Source: CAMDPA01 sp965223035
GTDB taxonomy: Bacteria; Pseudomonadota; Alphaproteobacteria; Rhizobiales; Hyphomicrobiaceae
DNA length: 64,000 bases
Direction of reading: 5' to 3'
Assembly (NCBI GenBank): GCA_965223035.1
Contig: OZ244980.1
Location: forward strand, 5,828,001-5,892,000
Position 1 is the first letter of the stretch. Every line of letters starts with the position of its first letter. This document shows positions 42,987 through 52,098 of the stretch, one piece after another. Below the pieces are notes generated by a model that ran no database searches, had not been told where the DNA came from, and worked only from the letters and a program-made list of their open reading frames with translations. A program made the position numbers and the translations under genes.

Positions 42987-44936
42987 ATGTCTGAGTTATC
43001 CCGTCATTTGATCCCGCGTCGCAAGCTGTTCGGCAATCCCAGCCGCAGCGCGGCACGGCTCTCGCCGGATGGGCAGCAGCTCACCTGGCTTGCCCCGCGC
43101 GACGGCGTCATGAACGTCTGGCTGGCACCGGTTGACGATCCCGACGCGGCGATCCCGATCACGGCTAGCTCCCGCCGGCCGATCCAGCTTCACTTGTGGT
43201 CCCGCGACGGATCGACCGTATTGTTTCTTCAGGACCGCGATGGCGACGAGAACTGGCACGTGTGCGCCGTCGATATCAAGGACGGGATTGAGCGCAATTT
43301 GACGCCGTTCGAGGGGGTGCGCGCCGCGCTGGAAGGGCTGTCCTGGACCCAACCGCATCTGTTGGCCGTCGGCCTTAATGATCGCGATCCGGCCTGGCAT
43401 GACCTTTACCACCTCGATATCCACACCGGCGCCCGCACGCTGGTATTCGAGAATACGCGCCAAGTCGGCGCCAGGCTGCTCGATGCCGATCTCAACCTAT
43501 GCCTGGCGGAGAGCCCGTTGCCCAGCCGCGGACGCATCGTCTATCGGGCCACGGGCGAACAGTTCGAAGAGCTGATGCGGATCGGCCATGAGGATGATCT
43601 GGCTACGTATTTTTCTCATCTGTCGGCCGACAGGCGCACCCTTTATCACGTCAGCTGCGTGGGCCGGGATCGGGCCGCGTTGTTTGCCATGGATTGGCCT
43701 TCCGGCGGCTCCACCGTCGTGGCCGAGCATCCGAGAGCCGATATCGGACAGCTGATCATCCATCCGGTTTCCCGCGTGCTACAGGGCTACGGGGTCCACT
43801 ATCTGAAGCCCGAATGGCACGCCATTGGCGAAGCGATCGCGGACGACTTGACCGCACTGACAGCCGCGCTCGGCAACGGCTTTTCCATCACCAGTCGCAC
43901 CAAGGCCGACGACCGCTGGATCGTGGCCCGATCCGATCCGCGCCACCCCGCCGACTGCTACCTCTGGGATCGATCGGACCGGACATTGACCCACCTTTTC
44001 TCCGGCCGCCCGGAGTTGGCGACGGAGCCGCTGGTGTCGATGCATCCGGTGGTGATCCCTGCACGCGATGAGCTTGACCTCGTCTGCTACCTTTCGTTAC
44101 CGGCCACAGAGGCGGATGATCGCCCGGCCGCACCGCTGCCGATGGTGCTCAACGTCCACGGCGGTCCCTGGGCCCGCGATGGCTATGGCTACGATCCGGA
44201 GCATCAGTGGCTGGCCAACCGAGGCTATGCGGTGCTGAGCGTCAATTTCCGCGGCTCAGTCGGCTTCGGCAAGGGCTTCATCAACGCCGGTGACCTGCAA
44301 TGGGGCCGGGCGATGCACGATGACTTGATCGACGCTGTCGAATGGGCCGTACGCGAGGGCATCGCGCAGCGCGACAAGGTGGCGATCTATGGCGGCTCCT
44401 ACGGCGGCTACGCGGCGCTTGCGGGGCTCACCTTCACGCCGGACGCTTTCGCGTGCGGCATCGATGTCGTCGGGCCATCGAACTTGGAAACTTTGCTGGC
44501 CACCGTACCGCCTTACTGGGCGGCGTTTTTTGAGAACCTGGCGCGCCGGGTCGGCGATCCGCGCACCGAAGAGGGCCGCGCCCTGCTCAAGGACCGCTCG
44601 CCGCTGAACGCCGCCGATCGTATCGCTCGCCCATTGTTGATTGGCCAGGGTGCCAACGATCCACGGGTCAAGCAGGCGGAAAGCGATCAGATCGTGTCGG
44701 CGATGCAGGCCAATGGTTTGCCGGTCACCTACGTGCTTTACCCCGATGAAGGTCACGGCTTCGCTGTGCCGGAGAATCGCCTGAGCTTTTACGCTATCAC
44801 CGAAGCGTTTCTGGCGGCGCATTTGGGCGGCGCGGCCGAGCCGATCGGTGCCGATCTCAATGGGGCCAAGCTGGAGGTGCCGGCCGGCGCCACTGCCGTG
44901 GCCGGCTTGCAGGCCGCGCTCCAGCATCTGGCATGA
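42987..44936 (+). CDS. S9-family prolyl oligopeptidase-like serine peptidase
   Basis: A 649-residue enzyme with an N-terminal beta-propeller (repeated segments such as LSPDGQQLTWLAPRDGVMNV and LWSRDGSTVLFLQDRDGDEN) and a C-terminal alpha/beta hydrolase domain. Triad: serine in YGGSYGGYAALAGL, aspartate in GANDPRVKQAES, histidine in DEGHGFAVPENR. HGGPWARDGYGYDPEHQWLA forms the oxyanion region. Acts as an aminopeptidase or acylaminoacyl peptidase on short peptides. No signal peptide. Monocistronic in appearance; a mosaic repeat follows at 44967. Confidence 0.92.
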   Translation: MSELSRHLIPRRKLFGNPSRSAARLSPDGQQLTWLAPRDGVMNVWLAPVDDPDAAIPITASSRRPIQLHLWSRDGSTVLFLQDRDGDENWHVCAVDIKDGIERNLTPFEGVRAALEGLSWTQPHLLAVGLNDRDPAWHDLYHLDIHTGARTLVFENTRQVGARLLDADLNLCLAESPLPSRGRIVYRATGEQFEELMRIGHEDDLATYFSHLSADRRTLYHVSCVGRDRAALFAMDWPSGGSTVVAEHPRADIGQLIIHPVSRVLQGYGVHYLKPEWHAIGEAIADDLTALTAALGNGFSITSRTKADDRWIVARSDPRHPADCYLWDRSDRTLTHLFSGRPELATEPLVSMHPVVIPARDELDLVCYLSLPATEADDRPAAPLPMVLNVHGGPWARDGYGYDPEHQWLANRGYAVLSVNFRGSVGFGKGFINAGDLQWGRAMHDDLIDAVEWAVREGIAQRDKVAIYGGSYGGYAALAGLTFTPDAFACGIDVVGPSNLETLLATVPPYWAAFFENLARRVGDPRTEEGRALLKDRSPLNAADRIARPLLIGQGANDPRVKQAESDQIVSAMQANGLPVTYVLYPDEGHGFAVPENRLSFYAITEAFLAAHLGGAAEPIGADLNGAKLEVPAGATAVAGLQAALQHLA

Positions 44937-44966
44937 CATCGGAAACGGCCAATTGCGGCGCGTGGC

Positions 44967-45051
44967 CAGATCATCGCGCCTTAAAGTGTAGAGCACCTTT
45001 CTGCCTTTAATCGGGATCGTTCCGATTCCGATTAAAGGCAGGTTGCTCTAA
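44967..45051 (-). repeat. Mosaic palindromic element, B-arm stub plus hairpin A
   Basis: Reads CAGATCATCGCGCC, TTAAAGTGTAGAGCACC, then a perfect stem with core ATCGGGATCGTTCCGATTCC and ends GGCAGGTTGCTCTAA. Same architecture as the copy at 36718. Confidence 0.85.
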
Positions 45052-45094
45052 GGCCGCGGGACTGTTGAGCGCCGACCACACAAAACCGGCCATC

Positions 45095-45133
45095 AAAAAA
45101 AGACGGGGCCAGACGTTATGCTCGTCTGGCCCC
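45095..45133 (-). terminator. Strong Rho-independent terminator
   Basis: On the minus strand an 11-bp perfect stem GGGGCCAGACG/CGTCTGGCCCC with a 7-base loop is followed by GTC and seven Ts. It lies about 260 bp beyond the aldolase stop, so it terminates either that transcript or a separate non-coding RNA. Confidence 0.85.
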
Positions 45134-45389
45134 ATCGAAGTAATGGGCATGAAGTATCGGCGTCGCCGTGCAAAATGCTCGGCTAAGGCACTGCAGATCG
45201 CACAGGCCTCTATGTCACAGACCGCCCTGAAATACGACGCACATGCGTTGGACGATCCATGTCATCTGAATAAAGATTGAGTATGTACCAGCCGTTAATT
45301 TGAGCCGATGTGGCTGCAGTTTTTGCCTGCTTGCGCGCAAAATTTTGTCTGAAGACCGATCAAAATGGAATTGAACGTGAGCCTGAAAT
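45134..45389 (-). ncRNA. Possible small RNA or long 3' untranslated region ending at the 45095 terminator
   Basis: About 255 bp, more AT-rich than its surroundings, with no credible coding frame, placed between the aldolase stop and an unusually strong terminator on the same strand. No known RNA family is recognised. Could simply be a 3' UTR. Confidence 0.25.
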
Positions 45390-46166
45390 CTATGACGGTC
45401 GGAAGGCGTTCGCCAATGTGTCGGCTGCGCGCGAAAGCAGTCCAATGTCACTGCCGACGGCGACGAAGTTATAGCCCCAGTCGATGTAACGCCGCGCCTC
45501 GCTCTCATTGCTGGTCAGGATACCAGCGCCCCTCCCGGCTGCGCGAATGCGCCGGCCGGCCTTCTCGATCGCGGCCTGCACGTCTGCATGCGCCGGACGG
45601 CCAATGTGACCGAGCGAGGCCGACAGATCGCTCGGCCCGATGAAGATGCCGTCGACGCCATCGACCGCCGCAATCGCCTCGAGCTGGTTCAGGGCCTCTC
45701 CGGTCTCGACCTGGACCAGCACACAGATTTCATCATTGGCCCTCGTCAAATAATCGGTGGTGCGCGCAAACCGCGAGGCTCGGGTCGCGCCGGCAACCCC
45801 GCGTATGCCAGCAGGCGGATAGCGCGTCGCTGCGACCGCACGTTGCGCCTCTTCAGCATTTTGCACGTAGGGCACGATGATCGTCTGCGCGCCGATGTCG
45901 AGAATGCGTTTGATCAGCACCAGATCGTTCCAGGCCGGCCGCACCACCGAAGCCGTGGGACGGCCTTGAACTGCCTGCAAGGCGGCCAAAACGCTCGGTA
46001 TTTCGTTCGGCGAATGCTCAGTGTCGTGCAACAACCAGTCGAACCCGGAGTCGGCGACGATCTCCGCGGCAATGTTGGAGCACAGACTACACCACAGCCC
46101 GATCTGGGTCTCACCGGCCGCGAGCCGCCGCTTGAACACATTGGGGGCGATATCCAAGGTCGTCAT
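45390..46166 (-). CDS. HpcH/HpaI-family class II aldolase
   Basis: A 258-residue metal-dependent pyruvate aldolase. Motifs: GLWCSLCSNIAAEIVADSGF, the base in LLHDTEHSPNE, QTIIVPYVQNAEEAQRAV with YPPAGIRGV, metal-binding glutamate in VLVQVETGEALNQ and aspartate in GIFIGPSDLSASLGHIG, and NFVAVGSDIGLL at the C-terminus. It cleaves 4-hydroxy-2-oxo acids such as 2,4-dihydroxyhept-2-ene-1,7-dioate to pyruvate or oxaloacetate plus an aldehyde. The start at 46166 gives the family N-terminus, although the purine-rich site is very close to the ATG. Confidence 0.88.
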   Translation of the reverse strand: MTTLDIAPNVFKRRLAAGETQIGLWCSLCSNIAAEIVADSGFDWLLHDTEHSPNEIPSVLAALQAVQGRPTASVVRPAWNDLVLIKRILDIGAQTIIVPYVQNAEEAQRAVAATRYPPAGIRGVAGATRASRFARTTDYLTRANDEICVLVQVETGEALNQLEAIAAVDGVDGIFIGPSDLSASLGHIGRPAHADVQAAIEKAGRRIRAAGRGAGILTSNESEARRYIDWGYNFVAVGSDIGLLSRAADTLANAFRPS

Positions 46167-46230
46167 CCTTACGCGAACTTCAATCGATGTCCGAGGCGCC
46201 GGCCACCCGGCCGAACCATTCATCGGGCGT

Positions 46231-46788
46231 TTACTGGCACAGCTCGGTCAGAGTGGACAACGCCTTTGTCACGCCGGCAAGCGAATAGCGATCGCGGATC
46301 GGCAGTCCACTGGTCGCCAACCCCTCCACCAGCATGACATTGCCCCGCTTCATCGCATCAATCAGCTTGAGTTCTGCCGTCGGATCCTCGACAAAGGCCT
46401 TGTCATCGGAGGTGAACAGCGCAAAGCGCCGGCCACCGATCGAGATCGTCACGTCCGAGCCTTCACGAAACGGTTGTGATCCGCGCACGCTCGGTTGCGA
46501 CCTGACGCCGGCCTTTGGCCACATCGAAATCCAAAAGACCGCCCGCATGGCATCGCTGCGACCGGCGTCCACGGTGGTTGGCTTTGACGCCATAAAACAG
46601 GATCTGGGGCGGTCGGTGGGATGGTCAAAGACATGCCACACGCCGTGCTTGGCGACCTCGCGCGGTGTGCCCGCCTGGGCCGCTGATGATAGCATCGCGG
46701 CCACGATGACGAGGCCTGCCAGGAACGGTCGCTGGATCAAGGGTTTGAGAGGGATCATCGCGCTCGTATGCAATTGAGTCGTTTTCAT
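46231..46788 (-). CDS. Invasion-associated locus B (IalB) family secreted protein
   Basis: A 185-residue exported protein with an N-terminal signal region (FLAGLVIVAAMLSSAAQAG cleavage). The mature part follows the IalB pattern: WHVFDHPTDRPRSCFMASKP, a beta-rich centre with ISIGGRRFALFTSDDKAFVE, LIDAMKRGNVMLVEG, and YSLAGVTKALSTLTELC with a terminal cysteine likely paired with the first. In this class IalB-like proteins are common envelope proteins of unclear function. Its ATG (46786-46788) shares one base with the stop of the SGNH gene upstream, so the two are translationally coupled. Confidence 0.8.
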   Translation of the reverse strand: MKTTQLHTSAMIPLKPLIQRPFLAGLVIVAAMLSSAAQAGTPREVAKHGVWHVFDHPTDRPRSCFMASKPTTVDAGRSDAMRAVFWISMWPKAGVRSQPSVRGSQPFREGSDVTISIGGRRFALFTSDDKAFVEDPTAELKLIDAMKRGNVMLVEGLATSGLPIRDRYSLAGVTKALSTLTELCQ

Positions 46789-48179
46789 CACCGCCGCTGC
46801 CTTCGATGGACCCGCCGTCGAGAACTCCTTCGATCGAGCCGCACCGGGCTCGAGATCGCGCTGCGTTTGACTTCGACGTCCGGCGGCGGCGGCAGATCAT
46901 CGGTGCGCGGCCAACGAAAATCGTCGGCGCGGCCTGGCTTCGGCTTCAAGCGTTCGCCTCGAGCAAGCGCAATGAAGAACGGCTGGCTGGTGGCTGTGGG
47001 CTGCCCGCTCGACCCGAGCCGGTTGACAGATGGGGTGATCGACCGCATCAGCATCAAGCCATTGGACAAAGTGTCGGTGATCGTGTCCCCGACTTGGCGC
47101 GGTCGGTTGCCGGTATAGCGACGGGCGATCAGCGAAACGATCGAGCTTGGCAACGCCGGCCTCACGATCGTCATCGTCACCTGTTGGGCGCCGCCGCCGG
47201 AATCTGCAGCCTTGAACGACACCTTGACCTTTTCCAGTCTCTGGCCGGGCGGCAGCACTTGTTCCAATGGGCTCCCGCGGCCGCCGCGGCCGGCGTTGCC
47301 TGCCCGGGATCGGCGCGCGTTGCTGTTGGCGACGGTGTCCCTCAGGCGCCGCTGTTGATCGACGTCACCCGCCAAAGGAATCTCGCGCTCATCACGCGCC
47401 CTGGTCATGTCGCGCTGCAATACCCGTTGCGCGAAATAAGCAAGCTTCTGATAGCCGGCGCCGGTGAAATAAACCCCCTCATAATCACGCAGGCGAACGT
47501 AGTTGCCGGCGAGGTCGGGCCCGCGCGGGTTGTAGCGGCCGTTAGCGTCTGCGGTCTCGTTGTAGATGTCGATGAAGCGGCCACCATTGCCGACCACGCG
47601 CTGGCGGAACACCGCATTCAGACCCTCGACACTGGCGCTCCAATCCTCGCGGGCCAGAATCGGCAAGCCAACCCAGTAAACGGCAATCCCTCGCGACCGC
47701 AAAAACTGGACCACCTTATCGACCCTCTCGCCGTATATCTTGCGCCACTGCGGATCGCCGACCCGAAGCCGGCGGCCGTTCGACAGCCACACGCCGTAAC
47801 GATCCTGCAATCCCAGCATGAAGATGGCGATATGGACCTTCTCCTGCGCCAGCACGGTGGCCAGTCGGCGCAGCTCGTAGTCGAGATTCACCCGAACCAA
47901 CGAGACCAGTTGCTTACGCGGCTTAATTAAAATCATGCGTCGTTCGCCACGCATGACGCTTGCCAGGCCTCCGAGCAGACCGGACGCCAAGCCATCGCCG
48001 ATGACGAGCGCGCGCCACCTGTCATTCGGCGGAAACAACACCAGGTGATTGGCCTCTGCACTGGCGCTGGTGCGACCGGCCTGCGCGCACAGCCCCGGCA
48101 CCAGCACAAGGCTGGCGCCGACCGCGAGCAGCGCGGTCAAAATTGCCGATCTCAGCCCTATGACGGGCCTCCTCATCAT
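46788..48179 (-). CDS. Secreted SGNH/GDSL hydrolase (DUF459 family)
   Basis: A 463-residue exported protein. Signal sequence follows MMRRPVIGLRSAILTALLAV. The SGNH domain (about 55-280) shows block I as ALVIGDGLASGL (GDG in place of GDS, the expected serine replaced or displaced), block III-like FMLGLQDRYGVW, block V-like IDIYNETADANGRY and GVYFTGAGYQKLAYF. The C-terminal 180 residues are Arg/Gly-rich and include a long linker plus a second beta-like segment. DUF459 members are thought to act on envelope polysaccharide acyl groups. ATG 48179 or 48176; both follow a GAGG site. Confidence 0.72.
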   Translation of the reverse strand: MMRRPVIGLRSAILTALLAVGASLVLVPGLCAQAGRTSASAEANHLVLFPPNDRWRALVIGDGLASGLLGGLASVMRGERRMILIKPRKQLVSLVRVNLDYELRRLATVLAQEKVHIAIFMLGLQDRYGVWLSNGRRLRVGDPQWRKIYGERVDKVVQFLRSRGIAVYWVGLPILAREDWSASVEGLNAVFRQRVVGNGGRFIDIYNETADANGRYNPRGPDLAGNYVRLRDYEGVYFTGAGYQKLAYFAQRVLQRDMTRARDEREIPLAGDVDQQRRLRDTVANSNARRSRAGNAGRGGRGSPLEQVLPPGQRLEKVKVSFKAADSGGGAQQVTMTIVRPALPSSIVSLIARRYTGNRPRQVGDTITDTLSNGLMLMRSITPSVNRLGSSGQPTATSQPFFIALARGERLKPKPGRADDFRWPRTDDLPPPPDVEVKRSAISSPVRLDRRSSRRRVHRRQRR

Positions 48180-48280
48180 CACCCTCGCCCTTCGTTCACC
48201 GCCCGGCGCTACTGTCCTGAACCCAGAGTTTGTCTGATGTCTCAGCAGGCACCGTACGAACTCTTGGTCCAAGTAGGACA

Positions 48281-48436
48281 CTAGAGCAACCTGCCTTTAA
48301 TCGGAACCGGAACGATCCCGATTAAAGGCAGAAAGTTGCTCACCACTTTAAGAGCGATCATCTTTGCGCCTTAAATCGGAACCGGCGCAATTGGAATCGG
48401 CGTTGCGGTTCCGATTTAAGGCGCAAAGATGATCTA
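48281..48436 (+). repeat. Mosaic palindromic element, full two-hairpin form
   Basis: Reads CTAGAGCAACCTGCC ... AGAAAGTTGCTC (hairpin A), then ACCACTTTAAGAGC, then GATCATCTTTGCGCC ... GGCGCAAAGATGATCTAG (hairpin B, with an extra GGCGCAATTGGAATC in its loop). Both hairpins are nearly perfect, and the whole is bounded by CTAG. The best reference copy in the window. Confidence 0.92.
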
Positions 48437-48749
48437 GCAAATTTGTGCTTCTCGTGACGTCTTCGGATCGGGCGTTCGTTACCGTGCAAGCCGCGCATAT
48501 GGAAACAACGCCTGATCCACCTCACGCGCCGAATCTTAGCACATTCCGGCTGGGCCTGTGTGGCCGCCAAGCCATGCCGATACCGGATCACGGCAACGCG
48601 AGACACCGCGATCTGCTCCCGGCGCCGGATTGGCGACCTGCAGCTTTGCCAGACTGACAAATTCCAAGCACCGTGCGCGTCAAACTTCCGCCGGCGCCAT
48701 CCACATCCCAAGCGGAGTGCCCTGACCGGCTCGCAATCAGCGACGACCC

Positions 48750-50021
48750 TCATTGCCCCAACTGCTCGCGCCTTAGTCGCCGCAACGTCTTGGCGGATGG
48801 CCAACAGTCGACCTTCAGGCCGGCGGCACGCTGGTAAAGACCAATCTGCTTTCTGGTGTTGGATCCGATTTTGCCATCGACCAGCGTGATCTGATAGCCG
48901 AGGTCTTGCAGCCGTTGCTGGCTCTCGGCCAACCCGGCCGTCGACAGCTGGCGAATGTTGCGCCAAGGCGTGAGAAAATCGCCGCGCCCGGTGATCCGAT
49001 CGGCTAGATGACCGACGAACACGGCATAAAGATCCGACTTGTTGTACAGTCGATAGACCTTGAAATTCTCGGTCACGAGAAAATTCGGTCCCAACATGCC
49101 GCCCGGCGACATCATGTAGGCCGACCGCTGCAGGTGCTCGGCTGGAAACGGCTTGCCATCCTTGCGCTTTACGCCAAGTTTGGCCCATTCGGCCAACGGC
49201 CGCGCGTCCCCTGGCCCTTCCAACGCGCAATCGAGATTGGGCGGGAGGCTGATCTCGTAACCCCACGACAGGCCGCGAATCCAACCCTTGTCCTTCAACT
49301 GCTTGGCCGCCGAGGCGAGCGCGTCTGGCACGGACTTCCAGATGTCGCGTCGGCCGTCACCGTCCAGATCGTAAGCATATCTGTCGTATTCGCTGGGCAT
49401 GAACTGCGGCAAACCGAGTGCCCCGGCCCAAGATGATCGCATTTGCGCGATGGTGATGATCCGGTCCTCCAAAAGCTTCAGCGCATGCAACAGCTCGTTG
49501 CGGAACATCTGCTTGCGCCGACCGAGGTAGGCCTGTGTCGCCAGCGCGCGAATGGCGTAATGCGGCAGGCGATAGGTTCCGTAGGCGGTTTCTCGACCCC
49601 AGATGCCCAGCACGACATGGCGCTCGACGCCGATTTCTTGCTCGATGCGCCGCAACGCGGTGGCATATTTCGCCATGAACCAGCGGCCGTGCCGGGCCAA
49701 TCGAGCCAGCTGGCGCTTGTTGAGATAGCGCTGCGGCGGTTTAACGAACTCGGCTTGCCCTTTGCCAGTGCGCTTGGAGCGGCCCGGGATCACCAGGTCG
49801 GGCAATCGTCGGTCCGGCCGCACCCCCTTCAAGGCGCGGTCAAAGGTGGCTCGCGAAATGCCGAAGGCCTCCGCATCCGGCCACAGATCCTTGAGAAAAC
49901 GGTCAAAGCTTTGCGGTGCGCCGACGGCTTGCGCATAAGACGGCGGCACCGGCCCGCCACCTACCGCACACAAGACGACCGTCGCGACCGCCGCACAGCT
50001 GCGCTGCCACACCGGGCCCAT
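48750..50021 (-). CDS. Lytic murein transglycosylase, MltB family
   Basis: A 423-residue periplasmic enzyme that cleaves peptidoglycan glycan strands with 1,6-anhydro product. Signal peptide ends near PSYAQA. The SLT-2/MltB domain has the catalytic glutamate in LGIWGRETAYGTYRL, followed by AGALGLPQFMPSEYDRYAYD and DGDGRRDIWKSVPDALASAA. The C-terminal 60 residues (QQRLQDLGYQITLVDGKIGS, then TRKQIGLYQRAAGL) are a peptidoglycan-binding domain. ATG 50021 is preceded by GAGGTGAGGT. No lipobox, so a soluble form. Confidence 0.92.
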   Translation of the reverse strand: MGPVWQRSCAAVATVVLCAVGGGPVPPSYAQAVGAPQSFDRFLKDLWPDAEAFGISRATFDRALKGVRPDRRLPDLVIPGRSKRTGKGQAEFVKPPQRYLNKRQLARLARHGRWFMAKYATALRRIEQEIGVERHVVLGIWGRETAYGTYRLPHYAIRALATQAYLGRRKQMFRNELLHALKLLEDRIITIAQMRSSWAGALGLPQFMPSEYDRYAYDLDGDGRRDIWKSVPDALASAAKQLKDKGWIRGLSWGYEISLPPNLDCALEGPGDARPLAEWAKLGVKRKDGKPFPAEHLQRSAYMMSPGGMLGPNFLVTENFKVYRLYNKSDLYAVFVGHLADRITGRGDFLTPWRNIRQLSTAGLAESQQRLQDLGYQITLVDGKIGSNTRKQIGLYQRAAGLKVDCWPSAKTLRRLRREQLGQ

Positions 50022-50103
50022 ACCTCACCTCGTCGATTCTTGCCACGACCGCCACATCCAATGGTATCGAGGCGGCGGATTTGCGGCATAACCGACTGGC
50101 CGA

Positions 50104-51345
50104 TCAGTTCGCATCCCGATCGCGCTGAGCCAACATCCGCAAGCGCAAAGCGTTAAGCCTGATGAAGCCGGCGGCGTCCTTTTGGTCATAGGCGCCGCGA
50201 TCGTCCTCGAACGTGACGAGCGTCGGCGAGTAAAGCGAGGCGGCGCTCGCGCGTCCGACCGGCGTGACATTGCCCTTGTAAAGCTCAACTGTCACTTCGC
50301 CTTCGACGTGCTGTTGGCTCTTGTCGATCAGGGCCTGCAACATCTCCCGCTCCGGCGAGAACCAGAAGCCGTTGTAAATCAACTCCGCGTAACGCGGCAT
50401 CAACTCGTCTTTGAGGTGGGCCGCGCCGCGATCCAGCGTGATCGATTCGATCGCCCGGTGGGCGGCCAGCAAGATGGTGCCGCCCGGAGTCTCATAGACG
50501 CCGCGGGACTTCATGCCGACAAAGCGGTTCTCCACCATATCCACGCGGCCGATACCGTTGGCCCGGCCCAGCTCATTGAGCCGGGTCAGCACGCCGGCAG
50601 GCGACGTCGGCTGCCCATCGATCGCCACCGCATCGCCCTTGGCGAACCCGATGCGGACCGTGGTGACCCGATCGGGTGCCTCCTGCGGCGACAACGTGCG
50701 CTGATAGACGATGTCGGGTGGCTTGGCGGCCGGGTCCTCCAGCACTTTGCCCTCCGATGACGAATGCAGCAGGTTGGCATCAACCGAAAACGGCGCCTCA
50801 CCTTCCTTGTCCTTGGCGATTTGAATCTGATGGGCGCGGGCAAATTCGATGAGCTCCTCGCGGCCCTTGAAGGTCCACTCACGCCAGGGCGCAACGACAT
50901 GGATCGAGGGCTCCAGCGCATAGTAGGCGAGCTCAAATCGGACCTGGTCGTTGCCTTTACCGGTGGCGCCATGACAGACCGCGTCGGCGCCGGTTTGATG
51001 GGCAATCTCGATTTGACGCTTGGCAATCAAGGGGCGCGCAATCGAGGTGCCGAGCAGATAGACGCCTTCATAGACCGCGTTGGCGCGAAACATGGGAAAC
51101 ACGTAATCGCCAACGAACTCCTCGCGCAGATCCTCAACATAAATGTTGTCCGGCTTGATCCCCATCTGCTCGGCCTTGCGGCGCGCCGGCTCCAGCTCCT
51201 CGCCCTGGCCGAGATCGGCGGTGAACGTCACGACCTCGCAGTCGTAGGTCTGCTGGAGCCACTTCAAAATGATCGATGTGTCGAGCCCGCCCGAATAGGC
51301 GAGGACCACCTTGCTGATTTTGCCCGTACCCATCGGCGCCACCAT
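50104..51345 (-). CDS. argG: Argininosuccinate synthase
   Basis: A 413-residue enzyme joining citrulline and aspartate in arginine biosynthesis. The ATP pyrophosphatase loop VVLAYSGGLDTSIILKWLQ is at the N-terminus, with TFTADLGQGEELEPARRKAE, YLLGTSIARPLIAKRQIEI, GATGKGNDQVRFELAYYAL and KSRGVYETPGGTILLAAHR all present. Typical length. GGAAAGG ribosome site. It lies downstream of no other arginine gene in the window and appears to be monocistronic, convergent in neither direction. Confidence 0.97.
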   Translation of the reverse strand: MVAPMGTGKISKVVLAYSGGLDTSIILKWLQQTYDCEVVTFTADLGQGEELEPARRKAEQMGIKPDNIYVEDLREEFVGDYVFPMFRANAVYEGVYLLGTSIARPLIAKRQIEIAHQTGADAVCHGATGKGNDQVRFELAYYALEPSIHVVAPWREWTFKGREELIEFARAHQIQIAKDKEGEAPFSVDANLLHSSSEGKVLEDPAAKPPDIVYQRTLSPQEAPDRVTTVRIGFAKGDAVAIDGQPTSPAGVLTRLNELGRANGIGRVDMVENRFVGMKSRGVYETPGGTILLAAHRAIESITLDRGAAHLKDELMPRYAELIYNGFWFSPEREMLQALIDKSQQHVEGEVTVELYKGNVTPVGRASAASLYSPTLVTFEDDRGAYDQKDAAGFIRLNALRLRMLAQRDRDAN

Positions 51346-51474
51346 GATGCCTTTCCATTACTTGACCATCGCGCTGGATCGAGCCGCACTATAGGCGAGC
51401 CAATTCGCAGAGCAACCCCGGCCTGATTGGCATAAACCGCTCCAATGCAAAGTGAAATGCCGGTTTTGTTTGCG

Positions 51475-51535
51475 CTAGATCATCGCGCCTTAAATCGGGA
51501 TCGTTCCGATTCCGATTTAAGGCAGGTTGCTCTAG
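51475..51535 (-). repeat. Mosaic palindromic element, short B/A chimera
   Basis: Reads CTAGATCATCGCGCC ... GGCAGGTTGCTCTAG with core AATCGGGATCGTTCCGATTC. CTAG at both ends. Located between argG and the repeat-bearing secreted protein gene. Confidence 0.9.
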
Positions 51536-51597
51536 ACTGTGCGTATGTGCTGAAAGTCGGTGTGGTCAGGATTTTGAGCAGGCCTGGAGAGGCAGAC

Positions 51598-52098
51598 ATG
51601 AGTATGAAGATCAGCAGACTTGGAGTCAGTAGACTGGGATTGTGTGCGCTGACAGCGGCTGCCTTGACACTGTCGGTATGGACGGTCGAAGCCCAGAGAG
51701 CACCGAGCGCAACCAAAGGCACGCCGGCAACTGCGCCGTCGAACACCGGCAAAACGTCCAAGGCCAAGGCTAGAACCTCGAAGAAGGCCAAGTCCGAGAC
51801 ATCAGCCAAGCGGTCGACACGAGCAAAGGCCAAGACCGAGACATCGGCCAAGCGGTCGACGCGGGCAACGGACAAGACCGAGACATCGGCCAAGAGAACC
51901 ACGCGGGCAACGGCGAAATCGTCCGCTTCGACGGCGACCGGCGGCAGCAAGGCCCAAGCGCGGCGCGGATCGGCCCAGGCGGCTGTCTGCAAAGGTCTGG
52001 CAAGGACGGCGTGCGTGGCACGCTCGGGTTGTCTGTACGTGGCTTCCTATCAGCGAAAGGACGGCAAACAGGTCTCCGCCTATTGTCGAAAGCGTTAG
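51598..52098 (+). CDS. Secreted Lys/Ser/Thr-rich repeat protein with four C-terminal cysteines
   Basis: A 166-residue exported protein. Signal peptide: GLCALTAAALTLSVWTVEAQ. Residues 67-108 are three 14-residue repeats (ETSAKRSTRAKAKT and two variants) encoded by 42-bp tandem repeats at 51796-51921; the surrounding sequence is equally basic. The C-terminal 35 residues (VCKGLARTACVARSGCLYVA and KDGKQVSAYCRKR) have four cysteines likely forming two disulfides and resemble small C-terminal domains seen in other alphaproteobacterial hypothetical proteins. Function unknown; possibly cell-wall or nucleic-acid binding. The stop TAG is the first triplet of the adjacent palindromic element. Confidence 0.7.
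   Translation: MSMKISRLGVSRLGLCALTAAALTLSVWTVEAQRAPSATKGTPATAPSNTGKTSKAKARTSKKAKSETSAKRSTRAKAKTETSAKRSTRATDKTETSAKRTTRATAKSSASTATGGSKAQARRGSAQAAVCKGLARTACVARSGCLYVASYQRKDGKQVSAYCRKR
51796..51921 (+). repeat. Three in-frame 42-bp tandem repeats
   Basis: Units at 51796-51837, 51838-51879 and 51880-51921, each starting GAGACATC(A/G)GCCAAG, coding for 14 residues. Copy-number change would keep the frame. Confidence 0.85.

Noticed and set aside
46806..47930. Plus-strand open frame of 374 codons
   Set aside because: Antisense to the SGNH-hydrolase gene; Arg-rich without structure.
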